Shown here: in pieces, positions 1 through 8,435 of the stretch
How the letters are laid out: each line of letters starts with the position of its first letter
How positions within the stretch are numbered: the stretch's first letter is position 1
Source: Methanohalophilus portucalensis
GTDB lineage: Archaea > Halobacteriota > Methanosarcinia > Methanosarcinales > Methanosarcinaceae
Reading direction: 5' to 3'
Length of the DNA stretch: 64,000 nucleotides
Assembly: GCF_002761295.1 (NCBI RefSeq)
Contig: NZ_CP017881.1
Location: 557,087-621,086 of the forward strand
The notes under the pieces: model-generated
Seen by the model: only the letters and a program-made list of their open reading frames with translations
Told to the model about the DNA's origin: nothing
The model's database searches: none
Made by a program: the position numbers and the translations under genes

Positions 1-760
1 CTGCCATTGTTAGTATTATAGTGGCTCCGGAAGGTACGTCTAAGTAGTAGGATAAAAACAGGCCTGTAAAAGTAAATACCGTGCCGAATATTACGGCAAG
101 TATCATCATCCTGTCAAGTCTGTCTGTAAACTCACGGCTCAATGATGCCGGTATTGTTAACAGGGCGATCACAAGGATCAATCCTACAACTCTGATCATG
201 ACTATTATAGTAAGGGCTATCAGGCAAAGCATGTACAGACTAAGTTTTTCAACCGGTAGTCCTGAGACCTGTGCAAATTCTTCATCAAAACTTATGGCCA
301 TGAATTCTTTGTAGAGCAGATAGACACTTACAATGATCAGGGTATCAATTAATATCATCAAATAGAGGTCATTTATAGGAACTGTCAGTATATTGCCAAA
401 AAGGTAGGTCATAAGATCCGGTGCATATCCCGGTGTAAGGCCTATGAATAGGACTCCCAGTGCCATACCTACAGACCATAGTATTCCGATTGCGGTATCT
501 TCGGCGATATTGGTACGTCTGTTGACAAGGCCTATTACAAGTGCAGAAAGCAGACTGAAGGGCAGGACACTGAAAAGGGGATTCATTCCCAGGTAATAAC
601 CCAGGCCAATTCCTCCAAAAGAGGCATGTGCGATTCCTCCGCTTATGAAAACGATTTTCCTGACAACCACATATACCCCGATAATCCCGCACGCTATGCT
701 GGCCAGCAGGCCTGCAACGATAGCATTTTGCATGAATGTGAATTGTAAGATATCCAGCAT
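1..760 (-). CDS. znuB: Metal ABC transporter permease (ZnuB/MntB type), 3' part outside the window
   Basis: Integral membrane permease of a zinc/manganese ABC importer (ABC-3 family). Reading leftward from an ATG, the protein begins MLDILQFTFMQNAIVAGLLA and continues through hydrophobic segments with the family-typical stretch around VVVRKIVFISGGIAHASFGG, where the His/Gly-rich loop lies. About 253 codons are visible and the end is cut off by the window edge. It starts 11 nt after the ATPase gene ends and is therefore the last visible gene of a binding protein-ATPase-permease operon. The metal is not determined by the sequence; zinc or manganese is most likely. The family assignment is firm. 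Confidence 0.88.
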   Translation of the reverse strand, partial: MLDILQFTFMQNAIVAGLLASIACGIIGVYVVVRKIVFISGGIAHASFGGIGLGYYLGMNPLFSVLPFSLLSALVIGLVNRRTNIAEDTAIGILWSVGMALGVLFIGLTPGYAPDLMTYLFGNILTVPINDLYLMILIDTLIIVSVYLLYKEFMAISFDEEFAQVSGLPVEKLSLYMLCLIALTIIVMIRVVGLILVIALLTIPASLSREFTDRLDRMMILAVIFGTVFTFTGLFLSYYLDVPSGATIILTMA

Positions 761-771
761 ATTCGATCTCC

Positions 772-1539
772 TCAATGGGCTTTCAATACCCTGTGGGGTA
801 CACCATGTGCTATCATTTCCACGGGGCACTTATAGGCTTCTTCCAGGTCTTCTGGTTTCAATTCTTTAGTACCATGGTAGTAGAGTTTCTGGTTTAGACA
901 GGCCACTTTATCAACATATACTGAGACCGCACTTATATCATGGGTGACCATAATGATTGTTACACGGGATTTGAGTTCTTCAAGTATTTCATAGAACTCT
1001 TTTTGCATAGTTGTATCTATTCCGGCCACAGGTTCATCAAGAAGTAACAGTTTTGGTTCTGTGGCAAGTGCCCGGGCTATGAAAACCCTTTGCCTCTGCC
1101 CGCCGGAAAGTTCGGCAATATGGCGATCCCTGTATTCATACATTTTGACCTTTTCCAGGGATTCCTTCACCACTTTCCTGTCATTGGGATTGTATTTCCT
1201 GAAAAGGGATTTCTTTCCAATGCGTCCCATCATAACAACATCCCATACATTGATCGGAAAATCCAACCTTGATGCACTGTGCTGGGGAACATAACCTACA
1301 ATATTCCTCCCTTCCTTCGGTTTTTTACCGAATATACGTACATCGCCACTGTCTGGTTCTATCAGGCCGAGAATTACTTTTAATAAAGTACTTTTTCCCC
1401 CGCCGTTAGGTCCAATGATCCCCAGAAAAGTACCTTCCTGCACGTCAAGGTTTATCTCTTTGAGGGCAGGCACATCGTGGTAGTACGACCACACATTTTT
1501 TATTTCCACTGCATGCGGATGGTTATTTAAGTCCTTCAC
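772..1539 (-). CDS. znuC: Metal ABC transporter ATP-binding protein (ZnuC type)
   Basis: Cytoplasmic ATPase that powers metal import together with the neighbouring permease. The 255-residue protein has a Walker A loop GPNGGGKST at residues 43-51, the signature LSGGQ at 144-148 and Walker B LLLLDEP at 164-170, followed by the switch histidine in VTHD. Length and motif spacing are normal for the family. Its start lies 17 nt inside the 3' end of the binding-protein gene, so translation of the two is probably coupled. Zinc versus manganese specificity cannot be read from an ATPase; the assignment rests on the operon. Confidence 0.92.
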   Translation of the reverse strand: MKDLNNHPHAVEIKNVWSYYHDVPALKEINLDVQEGTFLGIIGPNGGGKSTLLKVILGLIEPDSGDVRIFGKKPKEGRNIVGYVPQHSASRLDFPINVWDVVMMGRIGKKSLFRKYNPNDRKVVKESLEKVKMYEYRDRHIAELSGGQRQRVFIARALATEPKLLLLDEPVAGIDTTMQKEFYEILEELKSRVTIIMVTHDISAVSVYVDKVACLNQKLYYHGTKELKPEDLEEAYKCPVEMIAHGVPHRVLKAH

Positions 1540-2416
1540 GGAAAGCCTCTGTTACTTTATACATATTGTCTGTATAATTGCGTGCAAGGGGGTCCACTTT
1601 CACAACTTTGCCGTCCATTTCTTCTGCAACGGCTTCTGCACTCTGTGTACTGAATTGGGACTGCACAAAGATAACAGTTATGTTTTCCTGCTTTGCAAAA
1701 GTTATGATCTCACTGAGCTGTCTTGCACTTGCTTCCTTACCTTCGGTTTCGATGGGTACCATATTAAGGTCGTACCTTTCTGCAAAGTATCCCCATGCAG
1801 GATGATAGACCATGAAACTATTCCCTGACTTATTTTCAAGTGTTTCCTGGATCTCCATGTCAAGCGATTTAAGTTCCTTGGTGTAGGAATCCCGGTTTTG
1901 TGTATATGTTTCTTCGTTGGATGGGTCAATTTCAACCAGGGCTTTGTATATGTTATCGACCATTATAATTGCATTATTGGGATCATTCCATACATGAGGG
2001 TCCATTCCTTCTCCCATTGGCCTCAGATCAATTTCCTTGGAAGAATTAACAAGTAACATATCTTCATTTATGTCCTTTATTTTTTCCAGCCATACCTTTT
2101 CAAAAGGTAATCCGGAACCAACTTTTACGTATATTTCCGCTTTGCTGAGTTCTTTTAGCTGACTTGAAGTTGGTTCATAAGTTGCAGGACTTGCACCCGG
2201 GGGGATCATCACAATTGTTTCAACATGCTCTCCCCCAATCTTTTCCACAAATTCAGCCTGAGGAAGTATGCTTACAACAACGGTTGTTTTTTCCTGCTGG
2301 TCTGAACTGTTTTCCTCCATACAACCTGAAGTAGCAACTATGGCCAGTATTAATATAAGCAAAAACATATTTTTGGCATGGGTCCAAAAACGAACGTTTC
2401 TATAAATCGGTTCCAT
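1523..2416 (-). CDS. znuA: Metal ABC transporter substrate-binding lipoprotein (ZnuA/TroA-like)
   Basis: Extracytoplasmic metal-binding receptor of the cluster A-I (ZnuA/TroA) family, 297 residues. A signal segment of about 16 hydrophobic residues ends in a lipobox ATSGC, with Cys32 as the predicted lipid anchor. Metal ligands seen are His141 (DPHVWND), His205 (YHPAWGYF) and an acidic residue near Asp275. The first ligand of the family, the His of the usual PHxYEP motif, is replaced by Ala78 (SPATYEP), and there is no His-rich loop. That could change affinity or metal. A second in-frame Met at residue 17 would give a shorter n-region, but no better ribosome site was seen there. First gene of the operon. 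Confidence 0.88.
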   Translation of the reverse strand: MEPIYRNVRFWTHAKNMFLLILILAIVATSGCMEENSSDQQEKTTVVVSILPQAEFVEKIGGEHVETIVMIPPGASPATYEPTSSQLKELSKAEIYVKVGSGLPFEKVWLEKIKDINEDMLLVNSSKEIDLRPMGEGMDPHVWNDPNNAIIMVDNIYKALVEIDPSNEETYTQNRDSYTKELKSLDMEIQETLENKSGNSFMVYHPAWGYFAERYDLNMVPIETEGKEASARQLSEIITFAKQENITVIFVQSQFSTQSAEAVAEEMDGKVVKVDPLARNYTDNMYKVTEAFREGLK

Positions 2417-2460
2417 AATATATCTTCCTTATGGCATGGTTTATATATAAGCATTTTTGA
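2417..2460 (-). promoter_or_regulatory. TATA-box promoter of the metal transporter operon
   Basis: On the minus strand an A/T element CTTATATATAAACC sits about 30 nt upstream of the znuA start, the normal distance for an archaeal TATA box to a short leader. A metal-responsive operator may lie in the region, but I could not identify one with confidence. Confidence 0.5.
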
Positions 2461-2610
2461 TTTTGTATCCACTATAATGTGTTTCAAACTTTAAATTCTT
2501 TGGCATTTTGGTACTACTCAAAAAATCTATTTCTAAATTGTTATGGCCGCACCGCCACATTTATTGTTCCACTGTTGGGAATATGGCTACAATACAATTC
2601 TAACACAAAA

Positions 2611-2645
2611 AAAATATTTATACATTTATCATTATACACTTCACC
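2611..2645 (+). promoter_or_regulatory. TATA box of the acetolactate decarboxylase gene, predicting a leaderless mRNA
   Basis: The run AAATATTTATAC is centred near 2617, about 27 nt before the ATG. Since archaeal transcription begins roughly 25 nt downstream of the TATA centre, the transcript should start at or within a base or two of the start codon. No ribosome binding site precedes the ATG, which agrees with leaderless translation. Confidence 0.55.
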
Positions 2646-3443
2646 ATGACTAATAATATCTGGCGTATTGCCCTGGTGAGCATTCTGCTATTTCTCGCTT
2701 TTTCAGGTTGCACCACAACAACGGATGAAACCTCCGTCTCCAATGATGATGTTCTTTTCCAGATATCTACAATTGATTCTTTAATTGCCGGTTCCTATGA
2801 TGGGGTTATGCCGGTTTGCGAGCTTAAAGAACAGGGTGACCTGGGTCTGGGTACCTTTGACCGGCTGGATGGTGAAATGATCGTTATGGGCGGTGAAGTT
2901 TATCAGGCAAAGGCAGATGGACATATTTATCAGGTAAACGATACGACTACCACTCCCTTTGCTGCAGTGACCTTTTTTGAAGCAGATGATACGATTACAA
3001 TTGGGTCAGGTACAGATTATTCATTTTTACAATCCACCATTAAAGAAATGGTTCCCGGCCCCAATCTCATGTATGCATTGAAAATAGAGGGAACATTTGC
3101 AAACATAAGTATACGAAGTGTCCCTGCCCAGAGTAAGCCCTATCGACCTCTACTTGATGTGGTAGCAGAAGAGGAAGCTGTGTATCATCATGAAAGCATA
3201 AATGGTACTATGGTGGGGTTCTTGCTTCCTTATTATATTGAGAATATCAATGTGCCAGGTTATCATTTCCACTTCATAGATGCAAACCGAACAATCGGAG
3301 GCCATGTGCTTGCATGTAATCTGACCTCTGGCACTGTTGAACTGGATTATACATATGATTTCACCCTGTCAATTCCCGAATCATCATCGTTCTCTGATGC
3401 ATTGCCCGGGGATAAAGATGCCCTTAAAGCCATTGAGCAATAA
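2646..3443 (+). CDS. budA: Alpha-acetolactate decarboxylase family lipoprotein
   Basis: Homologue of acetolactate decarboxylase, which converts 2-acetolactate to acetoin. The zinc-site pattern is present: His207 and His209 (YHFHF) and His220 (GGHVL); family acidic and basic residues are seen as Glu77 (LDGEM), Arg157 (SIRS) and Glu245 (IPESS). The GDLGLGTFDRLDGEM block is characteristic. Unlike typical cytosolic enzymes it begins with a hydrophobic signal and a lipobox (LAFSGC, Cys22) followed by a Thr-rich linker, so it is predicted to be anchored outside the membrane. It lies upstream of an insertion sequence and has no pathway partner nearby. Family assignment is strong; physiological substrate outside the cell is unknown. 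Confidence 0.87.
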   Translation: MTNNIWRIALVSILLFLAFSGCTTTTDETSVSNDDVLFQISTIDSLIAGSYDGVMPVCELKEQGDLGLGTFDRLDGEMIVMGGEVYQAKADGHIYQVNDTTTTPFAAVTFFEADDTITIGSGTDYSFLQSTIKEMVPGPNLMYALKIEGTFANISIRSVPAQSKPYRPLLDVVAEEEAVYHHESINGTMVGFLLPYYIENINVPGYHFHFIDANRTIGGHVLACNLTSGTVELDYTYDFTLSIPESSSFSDALPGDKDALKAIEQ

Positions 3444-3491
3444 GTAACCTTTTTCTTTTTTACGAGTGACAGGGTGCAGGGGCAGAGAAAG

Positions 3492-3511
3492 CCCATGAGT
3501 TCACTCATGGG
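3492..3511. repeat. Left-end subterminal hairpin of the IS200/IS605 element
   Basis: Eight to nine base pairs (CCCATGAGT with ACTCATGGG) closing a 2-4 nt loop. Such hairpins are bound by the TnpA dimer, which cuts the single strand a short distance upstream. Confidence 0.75.
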
Positions 3512-3572
3512 ATGAATCGTACCCCGCTTCCTGTTATGCACTGGATCTAAATATGGGACAAGCATTATATAT

Positions 3573-3995
3573 TTGTCGAGCAAATACTGTAATGTGGCAA
3601 CAAAGAGATGGACCTGTAGTAGGACAACTGTGTACAATATAGGGTACCACTTGATCTGGTGTCCCAAATATCGCAGAAGTGTTTTGGGAGAAAATATTCA
3701 AAACAGATTAAGTGAACTGTTGTTAGAAAAAGCCGATGAAATCGAGATAACAATAGAAAAAATGGAGATTCTTCCAGATCATGTGCATTTGTTTTTGAAA
3801 TCCACGCCTACAGCAAGTCCACACTGGATAGTTCAGCAATTAAAAGGGTATAGTTCAAAGATTCTCAGACAAGAGTTTCCCGAACTCAAATCGAGGTTGC
3901 CGACACTCTGGACAAGAAACTATTATTGTGAATCGGTTGGACATATCTCACAAAAATCCGTCAAAAAATACATCGAACAGCAGAAGAATGTATGA
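3573..3995 (+). CDS. tnpA: IS200/IS605 transposase TnpA (Y1 HUH)
   Basis: Single-strand DNA transposase of about 140 residues. The HUH metal-binding motif is seen as His70-Val-His72 (DHVHLF) and the catalytic tyrosine as Tyr133 in KKYIEQQ near the C-terminus; conserved YHLIWCPKYRR lies near the N-terminus. The reading frame opens at TTG (3573), with an alternative GTG at 3594 that would begin closer to the family's usual start; residue numbers above are counted from the TTG. It overlaps tnpB by 4 nt. All catalytic residues are present, so the element could be active. Confidence 0.9.
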   Translation: MSSKYCNVATKRWTCSRTTVYNIGYHLIWCPKYRRSVLGENIQNRLSELLLEKADEIEITIEKMEILPDHVHLFLKSTPTASPHWIVQQLKGYSSKILRQEFPELKSRLPTLWTRNYYCESVGHISQKSVKKYIEQQKNV

Positions 3996-5008
3996 TATTG
4001 ACTTACAAAATCAAGCATAATCGGGATTTTTCCGATGAACTCCTGAAAGCAAGGAGAATAGCCGAATATGTAGTAGCTCACAAACCGTCTTCTTCAAAGT
4101 TAACTTCCAGAGATGTAAAGCATCTTGGACTGAAATCTGTCATCTCCAATCAGATTATAAGGAAATATGGACGGAATAAGAAGATAAAGAAAGTCAATCG
4201 TGTCAATCTGATTATTCCAAATCAGGGTATACAAATCAAGGAAGATAATATAATCTATATTTCTTCGTTGAAGTTGAATCTCAAATACCAGTTTACTGCA
4301 AATTTTAAGAAAATCAATCAGATAGAAATCAATAATGAGTATGCTTTTGTTTCTGTAACAATTCCTGAAAATACTGAATATGAACCTGAACACTGGATAG
4401 GTGTGGACAGGAATACTACAGGACATGTCGTTGTTGCTGGTGAACCTGATAGTGGGAAAGTAATGAAACTTGGAAAACATGCACAGCACACCCATAACAA
4501 ATACAAACATATCAGAAAGCGATTGCAGAAACAGGGTAAATACAGGAAGGTCAAACAACTTAAAAATCGGGAAAGCAGAATAGTTCGTGATTTAAATCAC
4601 AAGATGAGCAGGAAGATTGTTGATACTGCAAAATCAGATAATAGCGGAATTAAACTTGAGGACCTTAAAGGCATAAGGAAAAACCGTAAACATGCAAAAT
4701 CATTCAAGTACTCCCTGAACAGTTGGTCATTCTATCAATTGCAAACAATGATAGAATACAAGGCCAAGCTGCTTGGGGTACCGATTTCCTATATAGATCC
4801 GGCATATACTTCTCAGAAATGCAGCAGGTGTGGACATATTGGAGACAGGAATGGCAAACAGTTTGAGTGTCCTGCATGTGGACACGTTGACCATGCGGAT
4901 GTTAATGCAGCTTTCAATATTGCGTTATCTCCATGTATGAGTCAATCCAGTGCAGAAAGGGATGTACTGGAAGGGAGTACTGATACCCCTGAAGTGGCAA
5001 TGGCTTGA
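3992..5008 (+). CDS. tnpB: IS605-type TnpB, RNA-guided nuclease
   Basis: RuvC-like nuclease, ancestor of Cas12, that cuts DNA with a guide RNA read from the element's right end and helps the element persist. The 338-residue protein retains RuvC acidic residues Asp139 (IGVDRN), Glu223 (KLEDLKG) and Asp303 (HADVNAAFNIA) and a four-cysteine zinc finger at Cys277, 280, 293 and 296. The start ATG overlaps the end of tnpA. It is shorter than many TnpB proteins but has all the active-site elements. The omega/re RNA would overlap the 3' end of this gene and the right-end hairpin. Confidence 0.92.
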   Translation: MILTYKIKHNRDFSDELLKARRIAEYVVAHKPSSSKLTSRDVKHLGLKSVISNQIIRKYGRNKKIKKVNRVNLIIPNQGIQIKEDNIIYISSLKLNLKYQFTANFKKINQIEINNEYAFVSVTIPENTEYEPEHWIGVDRNTTGHVVVAGEPDSGKVMKLGKHAQHTHNKYKHIRKRLQKQGKYRKVKQLKNRESRIVRDLNHKMSRKIVDTAKSDNSGIKLEDLKGIRKNRKHAKSFKYSLNSWSFYQLQTMIEYKAKLLGVPISYIDPAYTSQKCSRCGHIGDRNGKQFECPACGHVDHADVNAAFNIALSPCMSQSSAERDVLEGSTDTPEVAMA

Positions 5009-5055
5009 AAGCAGTCAACCACAGAACCCCACGGACTTTAGGCGTGGGAGTATGT
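5009..5055 (+). ncRNA. Probable 3' portion of the TnpB guide (omega) RNA at the IS right end
   Basis: By family precedent, the scaffold of the TnpB guide RNA comprises the end of tnpB plus the right-end hairpin, and the guide is the flanking genomic sequence immediately beyond it. Here the segment after the tnpB stop carries the hairpin CCCACG/CGTGGG with a 9-nt loop. The 5' boundary, lying inside tnpB, cannot be set from sequence alone. Confidence 0.4.
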
Positions 5056-5143
5056 CAGCACCCATGATTCTTAAATAGCTTCATTACAATATGACTACTG
5101 ATACTGATATATAGAAATTTTTGATTGTAATTCAGGTGAAGCA

Positions 5144-6301
5144 ATGTACTCAGACAGAATAAATGCACTACCACCATATTTGTTTGCAACGATAGATGAA
5201 GCCAAAGCCAAGGTCAAAGAAAAAGGCGTGGATGTAATAGACCTTGGTGTGGGTGACCCTGATCAACCTACTCATCAGCATATCGTCGATTCCATGTGCG
5301 AGGCTGTCCGCGATCCCTCAACCCACAGGTATCCATCCTATTCTGGCATGCCGGCTTTCAGGGAGGCAGCAGCCCGCTGGTGTAAGGAGACAAAGGGAAT
5401 TGACATCGATCCGGCCACAGAAGCCCTCACAATGATTGGCTCCAAGGAAGGTGTAGCACACATCCCTCTTGCTTTCCTCAATCCCGGAGATGTAGCCCTT
5501 GTGCCTGATCCCGCATACCCGGTGTACAAGATAGGCACTCAATTTGCAGGTGGTGTACCTCATATTATGCCTCTGCTTGAGGAAAATGATTTCCTTCCGG
5601 ATCTGGATTCGATTCCAAAGGATGTACTTGAGAAAACCAAACTCATGTTCATGAATTACCCCAACAATCCGACTTCAGCCACAGCAAGCCTCAAGTTCTT
5701 TGAAGAGGTTGTGGATTTTGCACGGGAAAATGATGTTGTGATAGTCCATGATAATGCTTATTCAGATATGGTTTATGATGGTTATGAGGCTCCCAGTTTC
5801 CTGAGTGTTGACGGTGCAATGGATGTAGGTGTTGAATTCTATTCCCTTTCCAAGACTTACAATATGACAGGCTGGAGGATTGCCTTTGCCGTGGGTAACA
5901 AGGATATTATCACCGGTTTTGGAAAGGTCAAGTCCAATATAGACTCCGGTGCATTCGAGGCAGTCCAGAAGGCAGGAATTACTGCACTGGACAGTTCCCA
6001 GCAGTGTGTCACAGATATGAATAGTGTATACAAGCAAAGGCGTGACGCCCTTCTGAAAGGTCTTGACGCGATGGGTCTTGATGTGAATCCACCAAAGGCC
6101 ACCTTCTACGTATGGGCCCGCGTTCCTGAGAAATACAGTTCAATTGACTTTTCTTCTCTCCTGCTTGAAGAAGCGGGAATTGTCGCGACCCCTGGTGTAG
6201 GATTTGGCGACTATGGTGAAGGCTATATCAGGTTCGCTCTCACCCAGACAGTTGAACGTATAGAAGAAGCCGTAGGAAGAATGGAAAAACTGGATTTCTA
6301 A
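5144..6301 (+). CDS. dapL: LL-diaminopimelate aminotransferase
   Basis: PLP enzyme that makes LL-diaminopimelate directly from tetrahydrodipicolinate, the short lysine route used by many methanogens. The 385-residue sequence has the class I aminotransferase fold, the PLP lysine Lys237 in [13 protein letters not shown], the substrate loop [11 protein letters not shown] and NYPNNPTSA. The start is supported by a ribosome site AGGTGA 6 nt upstream and by a TATA-like GATATATAG about 35 nt upstream. It follows the insertion sequence but its own promoter appears intact. Assignment to dapL rather than another aminotransferase rests on the N-terminal pattern and is strong but not absolute. Confidence 0.85.
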   Translation: MYSDRINALPPYLFATIDEAKAKVKEKGVDVIDLGVGDPDQPTHQHIVDSMCEAVRDPSTHRYPSYSGMPAFREAAARWCKETKGIDIDPATEALTMIGSKEGVAHIPLAFLNPGDVALVPDPAYPVYKIGTQFAGGVPHIMPLLEENDFLPDLDSIPKDVLEKTKLMFMNYPNNPTSATASLKFFEEVVDFARENDVVIVHDNAYSDMVYDGYEAPSFLSVDGAMDVGVEFYSLSKTYNMTGWRIAFAVGNKDIITGFGKVKSNIDSGAFEAVQKAGITALDSSQQCVTDMNSVYKQRRDALLKGLDAMGLDVNPPKATFYVWARVPEKYSSIDFSSLLLEEAGIVATPGVGFGDYGEGYIRFALTQTVERIEEAVGRMEKLDF

Positions 6302-6302
6302 T

Positions 6303-6330
6303 CCTTTCCTTTCTTTTTCTTTTCATTTTT
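6303..6330 (+). terminator. Pyrimidine/T-rich terminator of dapL
   Basis: Directly after the dapL stop is a run of T-rich blocks (CTTTCCTTTCTTTTTCTTTT and CATTTTTC), the kind of signal archaeal RNA polymerase terminates at without a hairpin. It overlaps the 3' end of the convergent aroC gene. Confidence 0.5.
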
Positions 6331-7423
6331 CAGGCAGTATACTATCCGGATCTATGCGCCCGCTTTGTATCATATGATCGGCCAGTACAATTGCCATCAT
6401 GGCTTCGGCGACAGGTACCATTCTCGGCGGGATAGTCGGATCATGTCGCCCCTTAATTTCTATAATTTCTTCTTTTTTTGTCAACATATCTGCCGTATGC
6501 TGGGTCGATGAGATCGATGGTGTGGGTTTTACAGCACAGCGGCAAATCAGTGGCATGCCTGTGGTAAGTCCTCCGAGCACACCGCCTGCGTTGTTGGTAA
6601 AAGGTTTTATTGTTTCGTTGTCAACTTCAAAGGCATCGTTCATCTCACTGCCTCTCATTCGGGCTGCCTTGAATCCTGCACCAAATTCAATTCCCTTGAC
6701 TGCACCGATACCCATCATTGCAGCCGCAATATCTGCATCGATCTTATTGAATACTGGCTCACCCAGTCCTGCAGGTACACCTGTGGTGAGGATTTCCACA
6801 ATTCCTCCGGTGCTCTCCCCGCAGTTGCGCATATTCTCTATCATCTCAAGCATTTTTGTTGCAGCTGCGGGGTCTGCGCAGCGCACAGGATTTTTTTCGA
6901 TTGCATTTTTGATATCCGGATCGATATTTTCTGCCCGGATTCCTCCGAGTTCGATTACATGTGCAACTACTTCGATACCGTATACTCCAAGTAATTTTTT
7001 TGCAATTGCGCCGGCTGCTACCCTGCCAATGGTCTCACGGCCTGATGATCGTCCTCCTCCCCTGTGGTCCCTGTGGCCGTATTTTTCCATATAGGCAAAA
7101 TCCGCATGACCGGGTCTGGGTTTATTGCGTAATTTGTCATAGGAACTGGAATTTGCATCCTTATTGTAAACAATCAGTGATATCGGGGTGCCTGTTGTAA
7201 TACCTTCAAACACTCCCGATAGAATTTCTACCCGATCCTTTTCTTTGCGGGGTGTTGCAGCAGCACTCTGGCCCGGTCGGCGGCGATCCAGTTCTTTTTG
7301 TATATCTGCTTCATCGAGGGCCAACCCTGCAGGAGTTCCGTCTACAACTGCTCCCAGGGCTTTTCCGTGGGATTCTCCCCAGGTGGTTATCCTGAACGAA
7401 TGGCCAAACGTGTTTCCTGCCAT
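6323..7423 (-). CDS. aroC: Chorismate synthase
   Basis: Last common step of aromatic amino acid synthesis: conversion of EPSP to chorismate using reduced FMN. The 366-residue protein begins [20 protein letters not shown], carries RRPGQS near residue 50, [15 protein letters not shown] near 115-130 and a C-terminal GRHDP block, all typical of AroC. Length is standard. It converges on dapL with about 20 nt between stops and is followed upstream by the CDF transporter gene on the same strand. Confidence 0.96.
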   Translation of the reverse strand: MAGNTFGHSFRITTWGESHGKALGAVVDGTPAGLALDEADIQKELDRRRPGQSAAATPRKEKDRVEILSGVFEGITTGTPISLIVYNKDANSSSYDKLRNKPRPGHADFAYMEKYGHRDHRGGGRSSGRETIGRVAAGAIAKKLLGVYGIEVVAHVIELGGIRAENIDPDIKNAIEKNPVRCADPAAATKMLEMIENMRNCGESTGGIVEILTTGVPAGLGEPVFNKIDADIAAAMMGIGAVKGIEFGAGFKAARMRGSEMNDAFEVDNETIKPFTNNAGGVLGGLTTGMPLICRCAVKPTPSISSTQHTADMLTKKEEIIEIKGRHDPTIPPRMVPVAEAMMAIVLADHMIQSGRIDPDSILPEK

Positions 7424-7461
7424 GCTATTATGTTACACACTCCGTTATTTATCAATTTGCT

Positions 7462-8343
7462 TCAATCCTGCTTTTCATATGGCTCCATATGTACAACCAC
7501 ATCCTTTACACCCTTGATATACTGCTTGATTTTATCACTCACCTGGTGGGATATGCCGTGTGCCTGGTCAACCGGCATTTTTGGATCCACCTCGATATGC
7601 AGGTCGATATAATATTCTCCTTTTGTCCCTCTTGTGCGTATCCGGTGGCATTCCATTACCCCATCTACTTCAAAAGCTATGTCACATATTATATCTTCAT
7701 CAATTCTTGATTCATCGCATAGGGTTTTGCTGCTGCTTTTGATTATATTGATCGCCGCGCGGATTATAAAAAGGGAAATGATGACAGCTATTACCGGGTC
7801 GATAAGGGGGAATCCACCTTTGACTGCAAGCAGGCCTGCGATGACTGATAGGGATACGTAGATATCACTTCTAGTATGCATGGAATCTGCAATCAGGATG
7901 TCACTTTTCAGTTTCTCACCTTCCCTTTTTTCGTATATTGTTACAAAGAGGTTGACTGCAATGGTAAGTATCATTACAACAAAACTTAAAAAAGTGATTT
8001 CCGGTGTGGATGGTGAGATAAAACGATCAACTGACTTGGAGATTATTTGCACCGCCACTATGAACAGCAATACTGCAATAAAAACCGAAGCCAGGGATTC
8101 ATATTTTTGGTGTCCGTAGGGATGACTGCGATCAGGCGGCTTTGATGCAATCTGGATTCCGAGTATACCTATTATGTTGGAGATACCGTCAAAAAGGGAA
8201 TGATAACCGTCGGATTCCATACTTAAGGTGTTAGTAAAACCACCATACCCGATTTTAGCAAAGGATACTATCAGGTTAAGTACAAGTATCTTAACAAGTA
8301 TCGATCTTATTAACCGGTATTTATCTGTAGGGGAATCCATCAT
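7462..8343 (-). CDS. Cation diffusion facilitator (zinc-type CDF) efflux transporter
   Basis: Proton-coupled divalent metal exporter of the CDF family, 293 residues: six membrane segments and a cytoplasmic C-terminal domain (FEVDGVMECHRIRTRGTKG). The transport site shows HxxxD in TM2 (His48, Asp52 in DGYHSLFDG) and HxxxD in TM5 (ADSMHTRSD), the HD-HD pattern usual for zinc transporters, compared with D-rich patterns for iron or manganese. Two adjacent Met codons make the start uncertain by one residue. With the importer at the left end of the window it could balance the same metal, but they are not linked. Confidence 0.9.
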   Translation of the reverse strand: MMDSPTDKYRLIRSILVKILVLNLIVSFAKIGYGGFTNTLSMESDGYHSLFDGISNIIGILGIQIASKPPDRSHPYGHQKYESLASVFIAVLLFIVAVQIISKSVDRFISPSTPEITFLSFVVMILTIAVNLFVTIYEKREGEKLKSDILIADSMHTRSDIYVSLSVIAGLLAVKGGFPLIDPVIAVIISLFIIRAAINIIKSSSKTLCDESRIDEDIICDIAFEVDGVMECHRIRTRGTKGEYYIDLHIEVDPKMPVDQAHGISHQVSDKIKQYIKGVKDVVVHMEPYEKQD

Positions 8344-8435
8344 AATAATTTAAATCCTGTTTGTTATATTTAGATACTACTTTAATGAAGAAGTATATTG
8401 ACTTTCCGTTATTTCGTTAACAGGGTGACTATAAG

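Larger units (their letters stand above)
3480..5060 (+). mobile_element. Complete IS200/IS605-family insertion sequence (tnpA + tnpB)
   Basis: A single-strand-transposing element with both genes intact in the same direction. The left end carries a perfect imperfect-loop hairpin CCCATGAG-TTCA-CTCATGGG at 3492-3511. The right end carries CCCACG-(9 nt)-CGTGGG at 5028-5048, the subterminal hairpin recognised by Y1 transposases. No terminal inverted repeats or target duplication are expected for this family and none are seen. Exact cleavage positions are uncertain by about 10-20 nt on each side; the coordinates given are approximate. Confidence 0.85.

Noticed and set aside
369..692. 107-codon Cys-rich open frame at the left end
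   Set aside because: It is a wrong frame of the ABC permease, whose true reading gives a continuous hydrophobic protein with family motifs.
6399..7094. 231-codon open frame on the plus strand opposite aroC
   Set aside because: It lies entirely antisense to a clear chorismate synthase, has a biased Ser/Ile/Pro composition and no ribosome site or family resemblance.
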